Positions 1 to 8,531 are shown, counted from the stretch's first letter. The stretch is DNA of 64,000 nucleotides from Alphaproteobacteria bacterium MedPE-SWcel (GCA_001874255.1 MPDC01000011.1:62001-126000), one strand, 5' to 3'. The notes: a model not told the origin generated them from the sequence alone. Made by a program: numbers and translations.

Positions 1-73
1 TCTCAGGGTGCTGCACGATCCACGGAACGACCTGACATGGGACCGCCGATTCGCTGTGGTGCGGCCGTCACCG

Positions 74-133
74 AAGTGCGCCGAAAAATGCGCTCGGAAG
101 TGTACTCGGGAGTTCGCCAGGAAGCTCGCAAGT
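74..133. repeat. Degenerate 12-bp tandem array, 5 units
   Basis: Five consecutive 12-bp units starting at 74, 86, 98, 110 and 122, each a variant of AAGTGCGCCGAA. Read in the plus frame they give a four-residue periodic peptide (KCAE, KCAR, KCTR, EFAR, KLAS). Units differ at several positions each, so the array is old or under some selection. No gene explains it. Confidence 0.8.
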
Positions 134-214
134 GCGAAGCCCCTGGCCAATGTTCATGGCGACGTGTTTTGTCGTGGCTTCATATGGGCCACCAATGCGT
201 CGGAAATCCGCTCC

Positions 215-262
215 AGGATGTGCTTCAGGATGTACCCCAGGATGTTCTGCGGGATGGGCCTT
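215..262. repeat. Degenerate 12-bp tandem array, 4 units
   Basis: Four 12-bp units at 215, 227, 239 and 251, each a variant of AGGATGTACCCC (peptide RMCF, RMYP, RMFC, GMGL in the plus frame). It lies 80 bp from the first array and keeps the same 12-bp period with an unrelated unit sequence. Confidence 0.8.
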
Positions 263-389
263 TGATCGGCGCGAAGGAGGCGCACGATCATTAAAGCCAA
301 CAGGACGTAAGAGCTGAAGCGCCGCCAACGCATATAGTCATCGCAGGCGCCTGTTTCGTATGTCTAAAGCCCGAGGTCATGCCAAAGGG

Positions 390-701
390 TCAAGCATCCG
401 TATCCATTGCCGGAAGAGCTTCGGCCAGAATTTCGTAGGACTGACCGGAGGCGACCAGACACGTCATGCCATTGGCGGTGGTGACGGTTATGGTCCAGGA
501 ACCAGTTTCGCCGGAGGCAAAAGTCTCCATGACCATGCCTTGTTGGCCCATTCCGATACTCTGGCGACTTTCGCCATATTTCTCGGCAAGGCGTTTGACC
601 ACGAGATCCCTCGGGGCGCAGTTTTGGCCCTGGGCTGCGGCGGTTTGGGCGGAGGTTGCCAGTGCAAGACCCGCGAACAATGTAAAAAGCGTCTTTCTCA
701 T
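390..701 (-). CDS. Small secreted/periplasmic protein of unknown function
   Basis: 103 residues. Residues 1-22 form a Sec-type signal peptide: a basic start (MRK), a hydrophobic core and an Ala-rich cleavage region ending around AAA-Q. The mature part is about 80 residues with two cysteines that could form a disulfide. The start at 701 is chosen because AAAGGGG sits 8 bases upstream and the signal peptide begins there; the frame stays open upstream to 908 but that part has no coding character. I do not recognise the family. It is transcribed away from mcl2. Confidence 0.6.
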   Translation of the reverse strand: MRKTLFTLFAGLALATSAQTAAAQGQNCAPRDLVVKRLAEKYGESRQSIGMGQQGMVMETFASGETGSWTITVTTANGMTCLVASGQSYEILAEALPAMDTDA

Positions 702-1043
702 AGGTTTTACCCCTTTCGGAACGGTTCCCCAATGGGGTGCCGAAAGAGCACCCCGGTCGCCTGGGGTGGACCGGTTTTCTGGTGACGTAATCATGACTGC
801 GGGCCCAAGGCCCACCGGGCGCTGGGGTGGGATCGTGCCACCGGAGGAGAGCGCCAGTGCAATCAGATTGGCATAGAGGTCCTGATAACTGGTTAATGGG
901 GCGTTCATCTTTTAATTCAATGTCTTAGCGGCAATTCAGCGCCGGTTTTTTGAACGTTTTCTGCAGTGCGGAAAATTTTTTCTTGAAAATAATAAGTCCT
1001 GAATGTAGCCAGTTCGGTAATAAAATGTCCTGGAGGATCTTCT
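702..1043. other. Divergent intergenic region between secreted protein and mcl2
   Basis: This 342-bp spacer separates two divergent genes and should hold promoters for both. The half next to mcl2 (about 905-1030) is AT-rich compared with the surroundings, as expected of a promoter, and carries the palindromic motif at 959-973. No gene is supported. Confidence 0.5.
959..973. promoter_or_regulatory. Candidate operator upstream of mcl2, shared with ccr
   Basis: TTCTGCAGTGCGGAA is an imperfect inverted repeat 71 bp before the mcl2 start. It matches the perfect palindrome upstream of ccr (17162-17176) at 14 of 15 positions. The core resembles the CTGC-N3-4-GCAG consensus described for PhaR of Paracoccus/Rhodobacter, here with one mismatch. 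The binding protein is inferred, not shown. Confidence 0.5.
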
Positions 1044-1898
1044 GTGACCCTACGTGCGCGCCCTTTCCGGTCCGTTCTTTATATACCCGGCTCCAAGCCG
1101 CGCGCATTGGACAAGGCCCGTGGTTTGCCTGTCGATGCCATTATCTTTGATCTTGAGGATGCGGTGGCGGCAGATGAAAAGGACAATGCCCGCGCCACTC
1201 TGACTGCCGCGTTGGAGGTGGGTGGCTATGGGCCGCGTGTCAGGATTGTGCGTCTCAACGGGCTCGACACCGAATGGGGGCGCCGGGATGCGGAGGCTGT
1301 GGCAGGGATGGACTGTGACGCGGTCCTTCTGCCCAAGGTGTCTTCGCCCGAAGATCTCGAGGCGCTGGCAGAGATCACCGGCGATGTTGCGCTCTGGGCG
1401 ATGATGGAAACACCGCAGGGTATGCTGAACGCGGGCTCGATTGCGGCGCATCCGCTGTTGCAGGGCATGGTGATGGGGACCAACGATCTGGCCAAGGACA
1501 TGCAGACCCGCTTTCGCCCGGACCGGTTGCCCCTGATGGCCGGGCTGGGATTGTGCCTGCTGGCGGCCAAGGCCGAAGGCAAGGTGATCATCGATGGGGT
1601 CTATAACGCCTTCAAGGATGACGACGGGCTGCGGGCGGAATGCCAGCAGGGCCGCGACATGGGGTTCGATGGCAAGACATTGATCCACCCCGCGCAGGTT
1701 GACATTGCCAATGCGGCCTTTGCCCCGTCTGCCGAAGAGGTCGATCTGGCCCGTCGCCAAATCGCCGCGTTCGAGGCGGCAGCGGCCGCAGGGCAAGGCG
1801 TTGCAGTGGTGGATGGCAAGATTGTCGAAAACCTGCATGTGGTGACGGCGCGCGAAATTCTTGGAAAAGCGGATGCAATTGCGGAGATCACCGGCTAG
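1044..1898 (+). CDS. mcl2: (3S)-malyl-CoA thioesterase (Mcl2-type, HpcH/HpaI aldolase family)
   Basis: 284 residues of the HpcH/HpaI/citrate-lyase-beta family. The N-terminal motifs VLYIPGSKPRALDKA and IIFDLEDAV (Mg2+-binding Glu/Asp) and the later METPQGMLNA stretch are typical. In Rhodobacter sphaeroides the roughly 285-residue paralog Mcl2 hydrolyses (3S)-malyl-CoA to malate and CoA in the ethylmalonyl-CoA pathway, whereas the true lyase Mcl1 is longer (about 318 residues). Length and sequence style favour Mcl2. The GTG start at 1044 has GGAGG 7 bases upstream. Next come nnrU, a DUF1737 gene and mch, probably one operon. Alternative: another malyl/citramalyl-CoA lyase. Confidence 0.85.
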   Translation: MTLRARPFRSVLYIPGSKPRALDKARGLPVDAIIFDLEDAVAADEKDNARATLTAALEVGGYGPRVRIVRLNGLDTEWGRRDAEAVAGMDCDAVLLPKVSSPEDLEALAEITGDVALWAMMETPQGMLNAGSIAAHPLLQGMVMGTNDLAKDMQTRFRPDRLPLMAGLGLCLLAAKAEGKVIIDGVYNAFKDDDGLRAECQQGRDMGFDGKTLIHPAQVDIANAAFAPSAEEVDLARRQIAAFEAAAAAGQGVAVVDGKIVENLHVVTAREILGKADAIAEITG

Positions 1899-1936
1899 TC
1901 AATAACGCAGGCACCCGTCTTGCGTTGGAGAAAGAC

Positions 1937-2485
1937 ATGGCACTTCTAATATTCGGCATCGTCCTGTGGTGGGCGGCTCATCTGTTCAAGCGACTGGCCC
2001 CGGGACCGCGGGCGGCGCTGGGCGCCCGTGGCAAGGGGCTGGTTGCGCTGGTCCTGGTGGCGAGCGTCGTATTGATGATCTTTGGGTTCAAAGGCGCGGA
2101 TTACATTCACGTCTGGGCGCCGCCTGCGCCCATGGTGCATCTGAACAACACGCTCATGGTGCTGGCGCTCTTCTTTACCAGTCCGGGTCCGCGCAAGGGG
2201 GCGTTGTTCTACAGGATGCGCCACCCGCAGCTCTTCGGGTTTTCGCTCTGGGCTGTGGCGCATCTGCTGGTGAATGGCGATCTGGCGTCGGTGATCCTGT
2301 TCGGATCCCTGTTGATCTGGGCCGGGGTCGAGGTGGCATTGATCAACAAAGCCGAACCCGAGTGGACGCCAGGACCCAAGGGCACTGTCGCCAAGGGGCT
2401 GATGTTCCTCGCGATTTCTGTCCTTCTGGTCGGCGTCATCGGCATTATTCACGGCCTTGTCGGGCCTTCACCTTTTCCGGGGTAA
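1937..2485 (+). CDS. nnrU: NnrU family membrane protein
   Basis: 182 residues with about five to six hydrophobic segments, matching the NnrU family of integral membrane proteins, first noted near denitrification genes in Rhodobacter; the molecular role is not settled. An RHPQLFGFSLWA motif in the middle is typical. The ATG at 1937 is preceded by GGAG with good spacing; a TTG four codons earlier is less likely. It lies 38 bp after mcl2 and 2 bp before the DUF1737 gene, so it is probably co-transcribed with the ethylmalonyl-CoA genes rather than with nitrogen-oxide genes. Confidence 0.85.
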   Translation: MALLIFGIVLWWAAHLFKRLAPGPRAALGARGKGLVALVLVASVVLMIFGFKGADYIHVWAPPAPMVHLNNTLMVLALFFTSPGPRKGALFYRMRHPQLFGFSLWAVAHLLVNGDLASVILFGSLLIWAGVEVALINKAEPEWTPGPKGTVAKGLMFLAISVLLVGVIGIIHGLVGPSPFPG

Positions 2486-2487
2486 GC

Positions 2488-2691
2488 ATGAAACTCTATC
2501 GGTTCCTGAGCGAGGATGACACCTCTGCCTTCTGTCACAAGGTCACTGACGCATTGAACAAGGGCTGGCAGCTGTATGGCAGTCCGACCCAGGCCTTTGA
2601 TCCGGACAAAGGGATCATGCGCTGTGGTCAGGCGGTGGTGAAGGAGGTGGACGGCACCTATACGCCCGACACCAGGTTGGGAGAGCAGTAA
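2488..2691 (+). CDS. DUF1737 domain protein
   Basis: 67 residues. The sequence (MKLYRFLSEDD, then KGWQLYGSP and MRCGQAVVKE) matches the small DUF1737 family, whose function is unknown. It starts 2 bp after nnrU and its TAA shares one base with the ATG of mch (TAATG), so the four genes mcl2-nnrU-DUF1737-mch look translationally coupled. DUF1737 proteins are usually soluble one-domain proteins of this length. Confidence 0.8.
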   Translation: MKLYRFLSEDDTSAFCHKVTDALNKGWQLYGSPTQAFDPDKGIMRCGQAVVKEVDGTYTPDTRLGEQ

Positions 2692-3737
2692 TGGCCACGT
2701 CGCGGCGGGCAAAGACCAATGCAGGGCGGTTCTTCGAGGACTATTCGCTGGGGGATGTGATCCGCCACGCGGTGCCGCGCACGGTGACCGGGGGGGAGCG
2801 GGCCTTGTACCAGGCGCTCTATCCGGCGCGCCATGCGCTGTATTCCTCGGATGAATTCGCCCGGACGTCAGGCCTGCCGCAGGCGCCGCTGGATGATCTG
2901 GCGGCCTTTCACATCGTCTTTGGCAAGACGGTGCCCGATGTATCGCTGAATGCGGTGGCCAATCTGGGCTATGCCGAGGGGCGCTGGCACCTGCCGGTCT
3001 ATGTGGGTGACACGCTGCGGTCCGAGAGCGAAGTGATCGGGTTGAAGCAGAACTCCAATGGCAAGACCGGGGTGGTCTGGGTGCGGACCCGTGGGCTCAA
3101 TCAGCGCGACGAAATGGTGATGGAATATGTGCGCTGGGTGATGGTGCGCAAGGGCGATCCGGCGGCCTCGGCGCCCGAAACGGTGGTGCCGGAGCTGGCG
3201 GCGGCCATTGATCCTGCGCAACTGAAGGTTCCGGCCGGGCTCGATTTTTCGGCCTATGATTTCACGCTGGCGGGCGAGACGCACCGCTGGGGCGACTACG
3301 AGATCGGCGAGACCATCAATCACGTGGATGGCGTGACCGTCGAAGAGGCCGAGCATATGCTGGCCACCCGACTGTGGCAGAACACGGCCAAAGTGCATTT
3401 CGACACGACAGCGCGCCCCGACGGGCGTCGCCTGATCTACGGCGGGCATGTGATCTCGATGGCGCGGGCGCTGTCGTTCAACGGGCTGGCCAACGCGCAG
3501 ATGATCGTCGGGCTGAACGCTGGGGCGCATGCGAATCCCTGCCTCGCGGGCACGACGATCCGCGCCTGGTCAGAGGTGCTGGACAAGGCGGAGACAGCGG
3601 CCCCCGGTGTCGGTGCCATTCGGCTCCGGCTTGTTGCGACCTCGGGCGGGGACCCCTTCCGGCTGAGGGCGGAGGACGGAAAATATTGCCCGGAGGTGCT
3701 GCTGGATCTGGATTACTGGGCTCTGATGCCCGTCTAA
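2691..3737 (+). CDS. mch: Mesaconyl-CoA hydratase (MaoC-like)
   Basis: 348 residues with two hotdog/MaoC-like halves; the first opens with GRFFEDYSLGDVIRH and the second with HRWGDYEIGETINH. This matches mesaconyl-CoA hydratase (Mch) of Rhodobacter, which hydrates mesaconyl-C1-CoA to beta-methylmalyl-CoA in the ethylmalonyl-CoA pathway. It follows mcl2, which acts later in the same pathway, and the mutase and carboxylase/reductase of the pathway lie 10-15 kb downstream. The start overlaps the DUF1737 stop by one base. Confidence 0.9.
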   Translation: MATSRRAKTNAGRFFEDYSLGDVIRHAVPRTVTGGERALYQALYPARHALYSSDEFARTSGLPQAPLDDLAAFHIVFGKTVPDVSLNAVANLGYAEGRWHLPVYVGDTLRSESEVIGLKQNSNGKTGVVWVRTRGLNQRDEMVMEYVRWVMVRKGDPAASAPETVVPELAAAIDPAQLKVPAGLDFSAYDFTLAGETHRWGDYEIGETINHVDGVTVEEAEHMLATRLWQNTAKVHFDTTARPDGRRLIYGGHVISMARALSFNGLANAQMIVGLNAGAHANPCLAGTTIRAWSEVLDKAETAAPGVGAIRLRLVATSGGDPFRLRAEDGKYCPEVLLDLDYWALMPV

Positions 3738-4175
3738 TCTGTCTAGCCAGTCTGGCGCGTCGAGCCAATCCAGCCGGGCAAAGCGAACAGTCTTTGCCAT
3801 GGTCTGGCACGGATCGCCGGGGGCAGACGCGCCGAGGTGAGGTGCATTAACCTCACGGCAGGAGCTTTGTGATCTATACGGCTGCTGTATCGGCACGGGT
3901 CGGATGCGGATCTGCGCCAGATGTGCAAGTCTTGTGGACGAGGGGCGGCAGGGCGGTGCAGAACCGGTCGGATGCCTCATGGACGGCAGATCACCGCATT
4001 GATTCTGAGTGATCTTATAGGGAATTATTTTGTGATCACGCTATTCGGGGATGTGATCACATAGGCCAATATTTCGTTCAAACCGAAGCGATAACTGGCA
4101 ATTTTTACCACTCGTTTGCGTGACAGTGCGCAAAAATAGGATAGAACGTCGTCAGCTAACCGGAAAGGAGCCACC
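3738..4175. other. sdh upstream region
   Basis: 438 bp without a supported gene. Near the mch end (about 3740-3779) an 18-bp unit is repeated about twice (minus strand GATTGGCTCGAC, GACTGGCTAGAC). The second half becomes AT-rich and holds two GTGATCAC palindromes, then an inverted repeat TTTGCG-N8-CGCAAA (4115-4134) about 40 bp before sdhC, likely at or near the sdh promoter. Confidence 0.5.
4031..4062. promoter_or_regulatory. Paired GTGATCAC palindromes upstream of sdhC
   Basis: TGTGATCAC occurs at 4031-4039 and again at 4052-4060, exactly 21 bp apart (two helical turns on the same face). The second copy is a 12-bp perfect palindrome, ATGTGATCACAT (4051-4062). Partial copies (GTGATC) occur at 3869 and 4009. 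The spacing suggests cooperative binding of a dimeric regulator controlling the sdh operon. The regulator is not identified. Confidence 0.5.
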
Positions 4176-4565
4176 ATGGCCGATGTCAATCGGGGCAATC
4201 GCCCGCTTTCGCCCTTTATGATCGGGCCGTACTACCGGCCGCAGCTTACCTCCATCTCCTCCATCCTGGTCCGGATCACCGGCATTGCGGCGCTGGGCGC
4301 GGCGCTTCTGGTGGTGTGGTGGTTGCTGGCGGCTGCAACCTCCGCGTCGGGATTTGCCTTCATTGACGGCCTCCTGCGCAGCATCCTCGGCGATATCGTG
4401 TTGCTGGGCGCTACCTGGGCGATCTTCTATCACATGCTCGGCCGCCTGCGTCACGTCATCTGGGATTTCGGCTACTGCCTCGAAGTTGCCATCTCCGAGA
4501 AACTGGCGATCGGCATGTTCGTGGGCGCCACCGTCCTGACCGTCCTCGCGGCGATCTTGGTGTAA
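4176..4565 (+). CDS. sdhC: Succinate dehydrogenase cytochrome b556 subunit
   Basis: 129 residues, three predicted transmembrane helices. The N-terminal signature RPLSPFMIGPYYRPQLTS, followed by SSILVRITG, is the classic SdhC quinone-site region, and the HMLGRLRHVIWD segment contains the conserved histidine area for heme b. It anchors SdhA/SdhB to the inner membrane and passes electrons to ubiquinone. GGAG lies 7 bases before the ATG. First gene of sdhCDAB; 11 bp separate it from sdhD. Confidence 0.95.
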   Translation: MADVNRGNRPLSPFMIGPYYRPQLTSISSILVRITGIAALGAALLVVWWLLAAATSASGFAFIDGLLRSILGDIVLLGATWAIFYHMLGRLRHVIWDFGYCLEVAISEKLAIGMFVGATVLTVLAAILV

Positions 4566-4576
4566 GGAGACGGACG

Positions 4577-4948
4577 ATGAGATATCTGACAGATCGTAAA
4601 CGCGCCGCAGGTCTTGGCGCAGGCGGCACCGGCACCCATCATCACTGGCAGATGATGGTCACATCCATCCTGCTGGTTGTTCTGGTTCCGGCCTTCGTGA
4701 TCACCTTCGGGCTTGGTCTCGGCGGTTCCTACGAGGACGTCCTGGCCTATTACGCGCGCCCGGTTCCGGCGATCATCACCGGGCTGACGCTGGTTGTGGG
4801 CATCATCCACCTGATGCGCGAGACACAGGTCGCGGTCGAGGACTACGTTCACGGGATTGCCGGCAAGCTCACCCTGATTGCAGTGGCCGCCTTTTCCTAC
4901 ACCCTGATTGCCACGGGTCTTTTTGCCCTCGTCAAGCTCGCTCTTTGA
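4577..4948 (+). CDS. sdhD: Succinate dehydrogenase membrane anchor subunit
   Basis: 123 residues with three hydrophobic helices after a short N-terminal cytoplasmic segment (MRYLTDRKRAAGLGAGGTG). A conserved IIHLMRETQVAVEDYVH block carries the heme-ligand histidine and the residues facing the quinone site. With SdhC it forms the membrane domain of complex II. It sits between sdhC and sdhA with short gaps (11 and 24 bp) and a GGAG-type binding site. Confidence 0.93.
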   Translation: MRYLTDRKRAAGLGAGGTGTHHHWQMMVTSILLVVLVPAFVITFGLGLGGSYEDVLAYYARPVPAIITGLTLVVGIIHLMRETQVAVEDYVHGIAGKLTLIAVAAFSYTLIATGLFALVKLAL

Positions 4949-4972
4949 GCCGCGCGGTAAGGAACACATACG

Positions 4973-6781
4973 ATGACAGCAACATACGAATATGAAACCC
5001 ACGAGTATGACGTGGTGGTTGTCGGCGCTGGTGGCGCGGGGCTGCGCGCGACGCTTGGCATGGCCGAACAGGGTCTGCGCACGGCCTGTGTGACCAAGGT
5101 CTTTCCGACCCGCTCGCATACGGTGGCGGCACAGGGCGGCATTGCGGCCTCCCTCGGCAACATGGGCCCGGACAGTTGGCAGTGGCATATGTATGACACC
5201 GTCAAGGGCTCCGACTGGCTGGGCGATACCGATGCGATGGAATACCTCGCGCGGGAGGCCCCAAAGGCGGTCTATGAGCTGGAGCATTACGGCGTTCCGT
5301 TCAGCCGCACCGAAGAGGGCAAGATCTACCAGCGTCCCTTTGGTGGCCATACCACCGAATTTGGCGAAGGCCCCCCGGTGCAGCGCACCTGTGCCGCCGC
5401 CGACCGGACCGGCCACGCGATCCTGCACACGCTCTATGGTCAGTCGCTGAAGAACAACGCCGAATTCTACGTCGAATATTTCGCCATTGACCTGATCATG
5501 TCCGATGACGGCCAATGTCAGGGCGTTGTGTGCTGGAAGCTCGACGATGGCACCATGCATGTCTTCAACGCCAAGATGGTGGTGCTGGCGACCGGCGGCT
5601 ATGGCCGCGCCTATTTCTCCGCCACTTCGGCCCATACCTGCACCGGCGACGGTGGCGGCATGGTCGCACGCGCGGGCCTGCCCCTGCAGGACATGGAATT
5701 CGTGCAATTCCACCCCACCGGCATCTATGGCTCCGGCTGCCTGATCACCGAGGGTGCGCGCGGCGAGGGGGGCTATCTGACCAACTCCGAAGGCGAACGC
5801 TTCATGGAGCGGTATGCGCCGAACTACAAAGACCTCGCGCCGCGGGACTATGTTTCGCGCTCCATGACCATGGAGATCCGCGAAGGTCGCGGTGTCGGCG
5901 AAGACGGGGATCACATCCACCTGAACCTCAGCCACCTGCCGCCCGAAGCTTTGGCAGAGCGGCTGCCGGGCATCTCTGAGAGCGCCAAGATCTTTGCCGG
6001 TGTGGATGTCACCAAGGAACCGATCCCGGTGCTGCCGACCGTGCACTACAACATGGGCGGCATTCCCACCAACTACTGGGGCGAAGTGCTGAACCCGAGC
6101 GACGACAACCCGACCGGCGTTGTTCCGGGGCTGATGGCCGTGGGCGAGGCCGGCTGTGCGTCGGTGCATGGCGCCAACCGGCTGGGGTCGAACTCTCTCA
6201 TCGACCTCGTGGTCTTTGGTCGTGCCTCGGCCATTCGCGCAGGCAAGGTGGTGAACCCGGAGGCGCCGAATCCGGTGCTGAACCAGGCCTCCATCGACAA
6301 GGCCTTCGACCGTTTCGACACGCTGCGCAATGCCAATGGCGGCACCCCCACCGCAGAGTTGCGTCTGGAAATGCAGCGCACCATGCAGGCCGATGCGGCA
6401 GTCTTCCGCACCGACAAGACGCTGAAGGAAGGCGTCGAGAAAATGGGTGTCATCGCGGCCAAACTGGATGATCTCAAGGTCACAGACCGGTCGCTGGTGT
6501 GGAACTCTGACCTGATGGAAACGCTCGAGCTGACCAACCTGATGCCGAATGCGCTGGCCACCATCGTCGGCGCGGAGGCGCGCAAGGAAAGCCGCGGCGC
6601 CCATGCCCACGAGGATTATGCGACCCGGGATGACGAAAACTGGCGGGTGCATACCGTGGCGCGGGTCGAGGGCACCAAGACGACGCTCAGCTTCCGCCCG
6701 GTGATCACCGAACCGCTCTCGACCGAGTCGGAAGGCGGGATTGCGCTGGCGAAGATCGCCCCCAAGGCGCGCACGTTCTGA
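4973..6781 (+). CDS. sdhA: Succinate dehydrogenase flavoprotein subunit
   Basis: 602 residues, the usual length. The FAD-binding GAGGAG loop is at residues 18-23 and the histidine that covalently binds FAD is H49 in the [10 protein letters not shown] motif. Substrate-site motifs [15 protein letters not shown] and [11 protein letters not shown] are present. It oxidises succinate to fumarate on the cytoplasmic face of the membrane. Its TGA overlaps the ATG of the next gene by one base; that gene is not sdhB but a sulfotransferase, an unusual arrangement. Confidence 0.97.
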   Translation: MTATYEYETHEYDVVVVGAGGAGLRATLGMAEQGLRTACVTKVFPTRSHTVAAQGGIAASLGNMGPDSWQWHMYDTVKGSDWLGDTDAMEYLAREAPKAVYELEHYGVPFSRTEEGKIYQRPFGGHTTEFGEGPPVQRTCAAADRTGHAILHTLYGQSLKNNAEFYVEYFAIDLIMSDDGQCQGVVCWKLDDGTMHVFNAKMVVLATGGYGRAYFSATSAHTCTGDGGGMVARAGLPLQDMEFVQFHPTGIYGSGCLITEGARGEGGYLTNSEGERFMERYAPNYKDLAPRDYVSRSMTMEIREGRGVGEDGDHIHLNLSHLPPEALAERLPGISESAKIFAGVDVTKEPIPVLPTVHYNMGGIPTNYWGEVLNPSDDNPTGVVPGLMAVGEAGCASVHGANRLGSNSLIDLVVFGRASAIRAGKVVNPEAPNPVLNQASIDKAFDRFDTLRNANGGTPTAELRLEMQRTMQADAAVFRTDKTLKEGVEKMGVIAAKLDDLKVTDRSLVWNSDLMETLELTNLMPNALATIVGAEARKESRGAHAHEDYATRDDENWRVHTVARVEGTKTTLSFRPVITEPLSTESEGGIALAKIAPKARTF

Positions 6782-7599
6782 TGAGCTCAGCGCCTCCCCG
6801 AATTCTGTGCATTGGCACGCATCACAAGACGGGTACCGTCTGGATGCGGCGTGTCTGGCGCATGATCGGAGAGGCGCTGGATATCCCCTTTGTGCCGGTC
6901 CACAATCCGGCAAAATGGCACAAGATCCCGTCGGCGGGCCGCGTCATTGTGGTCAACTGGGCCGGCAGTTTCGCCCCGGAGCTGTTCGACCAGCCAGACG
7001 CGCGGTTTCTGCATATCATTCGCGACCCGCGCGACGTCCTGTTGTCCGGTGCCCGCTATCACGAAAACAGCCCCGGCCGTCAGGAGCGGTTCTTGCATGG
7101 CGCCCGGGCGGATCTGGGCGGCAAGAGCTATCAGGAACATCTGCAGGCGCTGCCGGACGCGGAGGCAAAGCTGGCGTTCGAAATGCAGAACATGCATCTG
7201 AAAACGCTCACCGAAATGCTGGGCTGGCCCTATGGCCACCCGCGGGCGCTGGATCTGCGGTATGAAGACCTGATTGCCGACCACGATTGTGCCCGGTTTG
7301 TCGATGTACTGCGATTCTTTGGTCTGGATCAGGCCGAGATCGAAACCGCGCGCCAGATCTATTTTGACAATTCCCTGTTCGGTGGTCTGCGCACCGACGC
7401 GGGCACCGGCCGGACCGCCACCCATGTGAATTCAGGGGCCGCCCGTCAATGGCCTGCGGCATTGCCGCTGGACACTGCGCGACTCTATCTTGACCGGCAC
7501 GGGGATGACCTGATCACGCTGGGATATGAAAAGGACAAGGGCTGGTTGGCCCGGATCGAAGCGGTCCCTTTGGACCGAGCGGCAGGGGGGCTGGCATGA
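6781..7599 (+). CDS. Sulfotransferase family protein inside the sdh operon
   Basis: 272 residues. The N-terminal THHKTGTVWMR (residues 13-23) is a 5'-phosphosulfate-binding P-loop, and IIRDPRDVLLSG (79-90) matches the 3'-phosphate site of PAPS-dependent sulfotransferases; the later LRYEDL motif is also typical. It would transfer sulfate from PAPS to a hydroxyl or amine; the acceptor is unknown. The start overlaps the sdhA stop by one base and its end overlaps the next gene by 4 bp, so it is translated from the sdh transcript. No signal peptide, so probably cytoplasmic. Confidence 0.8.
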   Translation: MSSAPPRILCIGTHHKTGTVWMRRVWRMIGEALDIPFVPVHNPAKWHKIPSAGRVIVVNWAGSFAPELFDQPDARFLHIIRDPRDVLLSGARYHENSPGRQERFLHGARADLGGKSYQEHLQALPDAEAKLAFEMQNMHLKTLTEMLGWPYGHPRALDLRYEDLIADHDCARFVDVLRFFGLDQAEIETARQIYFDNSLFGGLRTDAGTGRTATHVNSGAARQWPAALPLDTARLYLDRHGDDLITLGYEKDKGWLARIEAVPLDRAAGGLA

Positions 7600-8531
7600 C
7601 CTCTGTCGCTGCAATGCCGCGCCAGACCGCGGCGGCCCCCTGGCAGGCTCTCGGAATTGAGCCGTCCCGCGCACTCCGGCTGGTCGGGATGCGGCGGTCC
7701 GGCAACCATGCGATCTGCAACTGGCTGCAACGCAACGCCCCCGGAGGGCGGTCGCTGTTCCTGAACAACTGTCGCCCCGGCATGGATCCGCTGCGCAGCT
7801 GCCACGGTGTTGAGGTCTCCGGCCAGCCACGGGCGGTCGAGCCGATGACCGAGGCCGCGCAATCCGCAGGGGAGGGCGCTTTGCTGCTTGTCTCCTACGA
7901 GGACACGGTGCATGCGCGGTTCGATGACGCCCGGCAATTGTCCGGGCCCTATACGGATGCGGCCTTTGACTGCGACGTGCTGATCTATCGGAGCGCCCTG
8001 AACTGGCTCGCGTCGCTGCTCAGGAAATTGCAGGCGAACGCGGCATTTCGCGCCGCCGACAGGATGGCCGTTCTGGTCCGGGCACTGGCCACATATGCGG
8101 ATCTGTTGGACGAGGTGGCCACCGCCGATCGGCCCGACCGGCCCGCCCGGACAGACCGGACAGACCGGCCCGCCCGCTCAGGCCGATCCGGGCGCGTGGC
8201 CATTTGTTACGACAACTGGACCCGAGACGAGCTGTATCGGGCGCGCGTGCTCGGCGATCTGGGCCTGCCGCTGCGGGACAATGATCTGGGCGAGGTCCAG
8301 AGTTACGGCGGGGGATCCAGCTTTCAGAAGGATGTCCGCCAGGCGGGGGATCTCAGGTCTGACCAGCGGTGGCTGGCGATGCGGGATGACCCCGAATATC
8401 AGGCAGTGCTGCGCCTCGCCGCGCTGGACCATGCGTTTTGCCGCCGGGTTGCCGCGCATTTTCCCGAAGACGCAGAGCGGCTGACGCGGATCGCCGGGCT
8501 TCCCGGTTTCGGCCCCGAGGTTCTGACATGA
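7596..8531 (+). CDS. P-loop/sulfotransferase-like protein with internal tandem array
   Basis: 311 residues. GMRRSGNHAI at residues 31-40 resembles the degenerate P-loop of a sulfotransferase-like family with an RSGNHA motif, followed by a LFLNN segment. Catalytic function is unproven. Residues about 178-200 are a low-complexity Asp/Arg/Pro stretch encoded by a 9-bp tandem array, probably a disordered loop inserted into the fold. It overlaps the upstream sulfotransferase by 4 bp (ATGA) and so belongs to the same transcript between sdhA and sdhB. Confidence 0.65.
   Translation: MTSVAAMPRQTAAAPWQALGIEPSRALRLVGMRRSGNHAICNWLQRNAPGGRSLFLNNCRPGMDPLRSCHGVEVSGQPRAVEPMTEAAQSAGEGALLLVSYEDTVHARFDDARQLSGPYTDAAFDCDVLIYRSALNWLASLLRKLQANAAFRAADRMAVLVRALATYADLLDEVATADRPDRPARTDRTDRPARSGRSGRVAICYDNWTRDELYRARVLGDLGLPLRDNDLGEVQSYGGGSSFQKDVRQAGDLRSDQRWLAMRDDPEYQAVLRLAALDHAFCRRVAAHFPEDAERLTRIAGLPGFGPEVLT
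8127..8195 (+). repeat. Degenerate 9-bp tandem array inside a coding region
   Basis: About seven and a half units of 9 bp, variants of GACCGGCCC, encoding the triplets DRP, DRP, ART, DRT, DRP, ARS, GRS, GR. The unit is a multiple of three, so the frame of the host gene is kept. Confidence 0.8.

Larger units (their letters stand above)
1..389. other. Gene-free stretch at window start with two tandem arrays
   Basis: No reading frame here looks like a real gene. Short open frames exist on both strands, but their products are low-complexity because they run over two tandem arrays (74-133 and 215-262). No ribosome binding site, signal peptide or known domain was seen. It could be the decayed end of a gene that begins to the left of the window, or a plain spacer. 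Confidence 0.5.

Noticed and set aside
1-389. Repeat-protein gene at the window start
   Set aside because: The periodic peptide arises equally on both strands from the 12-bp arrays, and no frame has start signals or coding bias.
4472-6913. 813-codon open frame on the minus strand across sdhD-sdhA
   Set aside because: It is the antisense of strongly conserved sdhA with no domain or ribosome binding site; long antisense frames are common in GC-rich genes.
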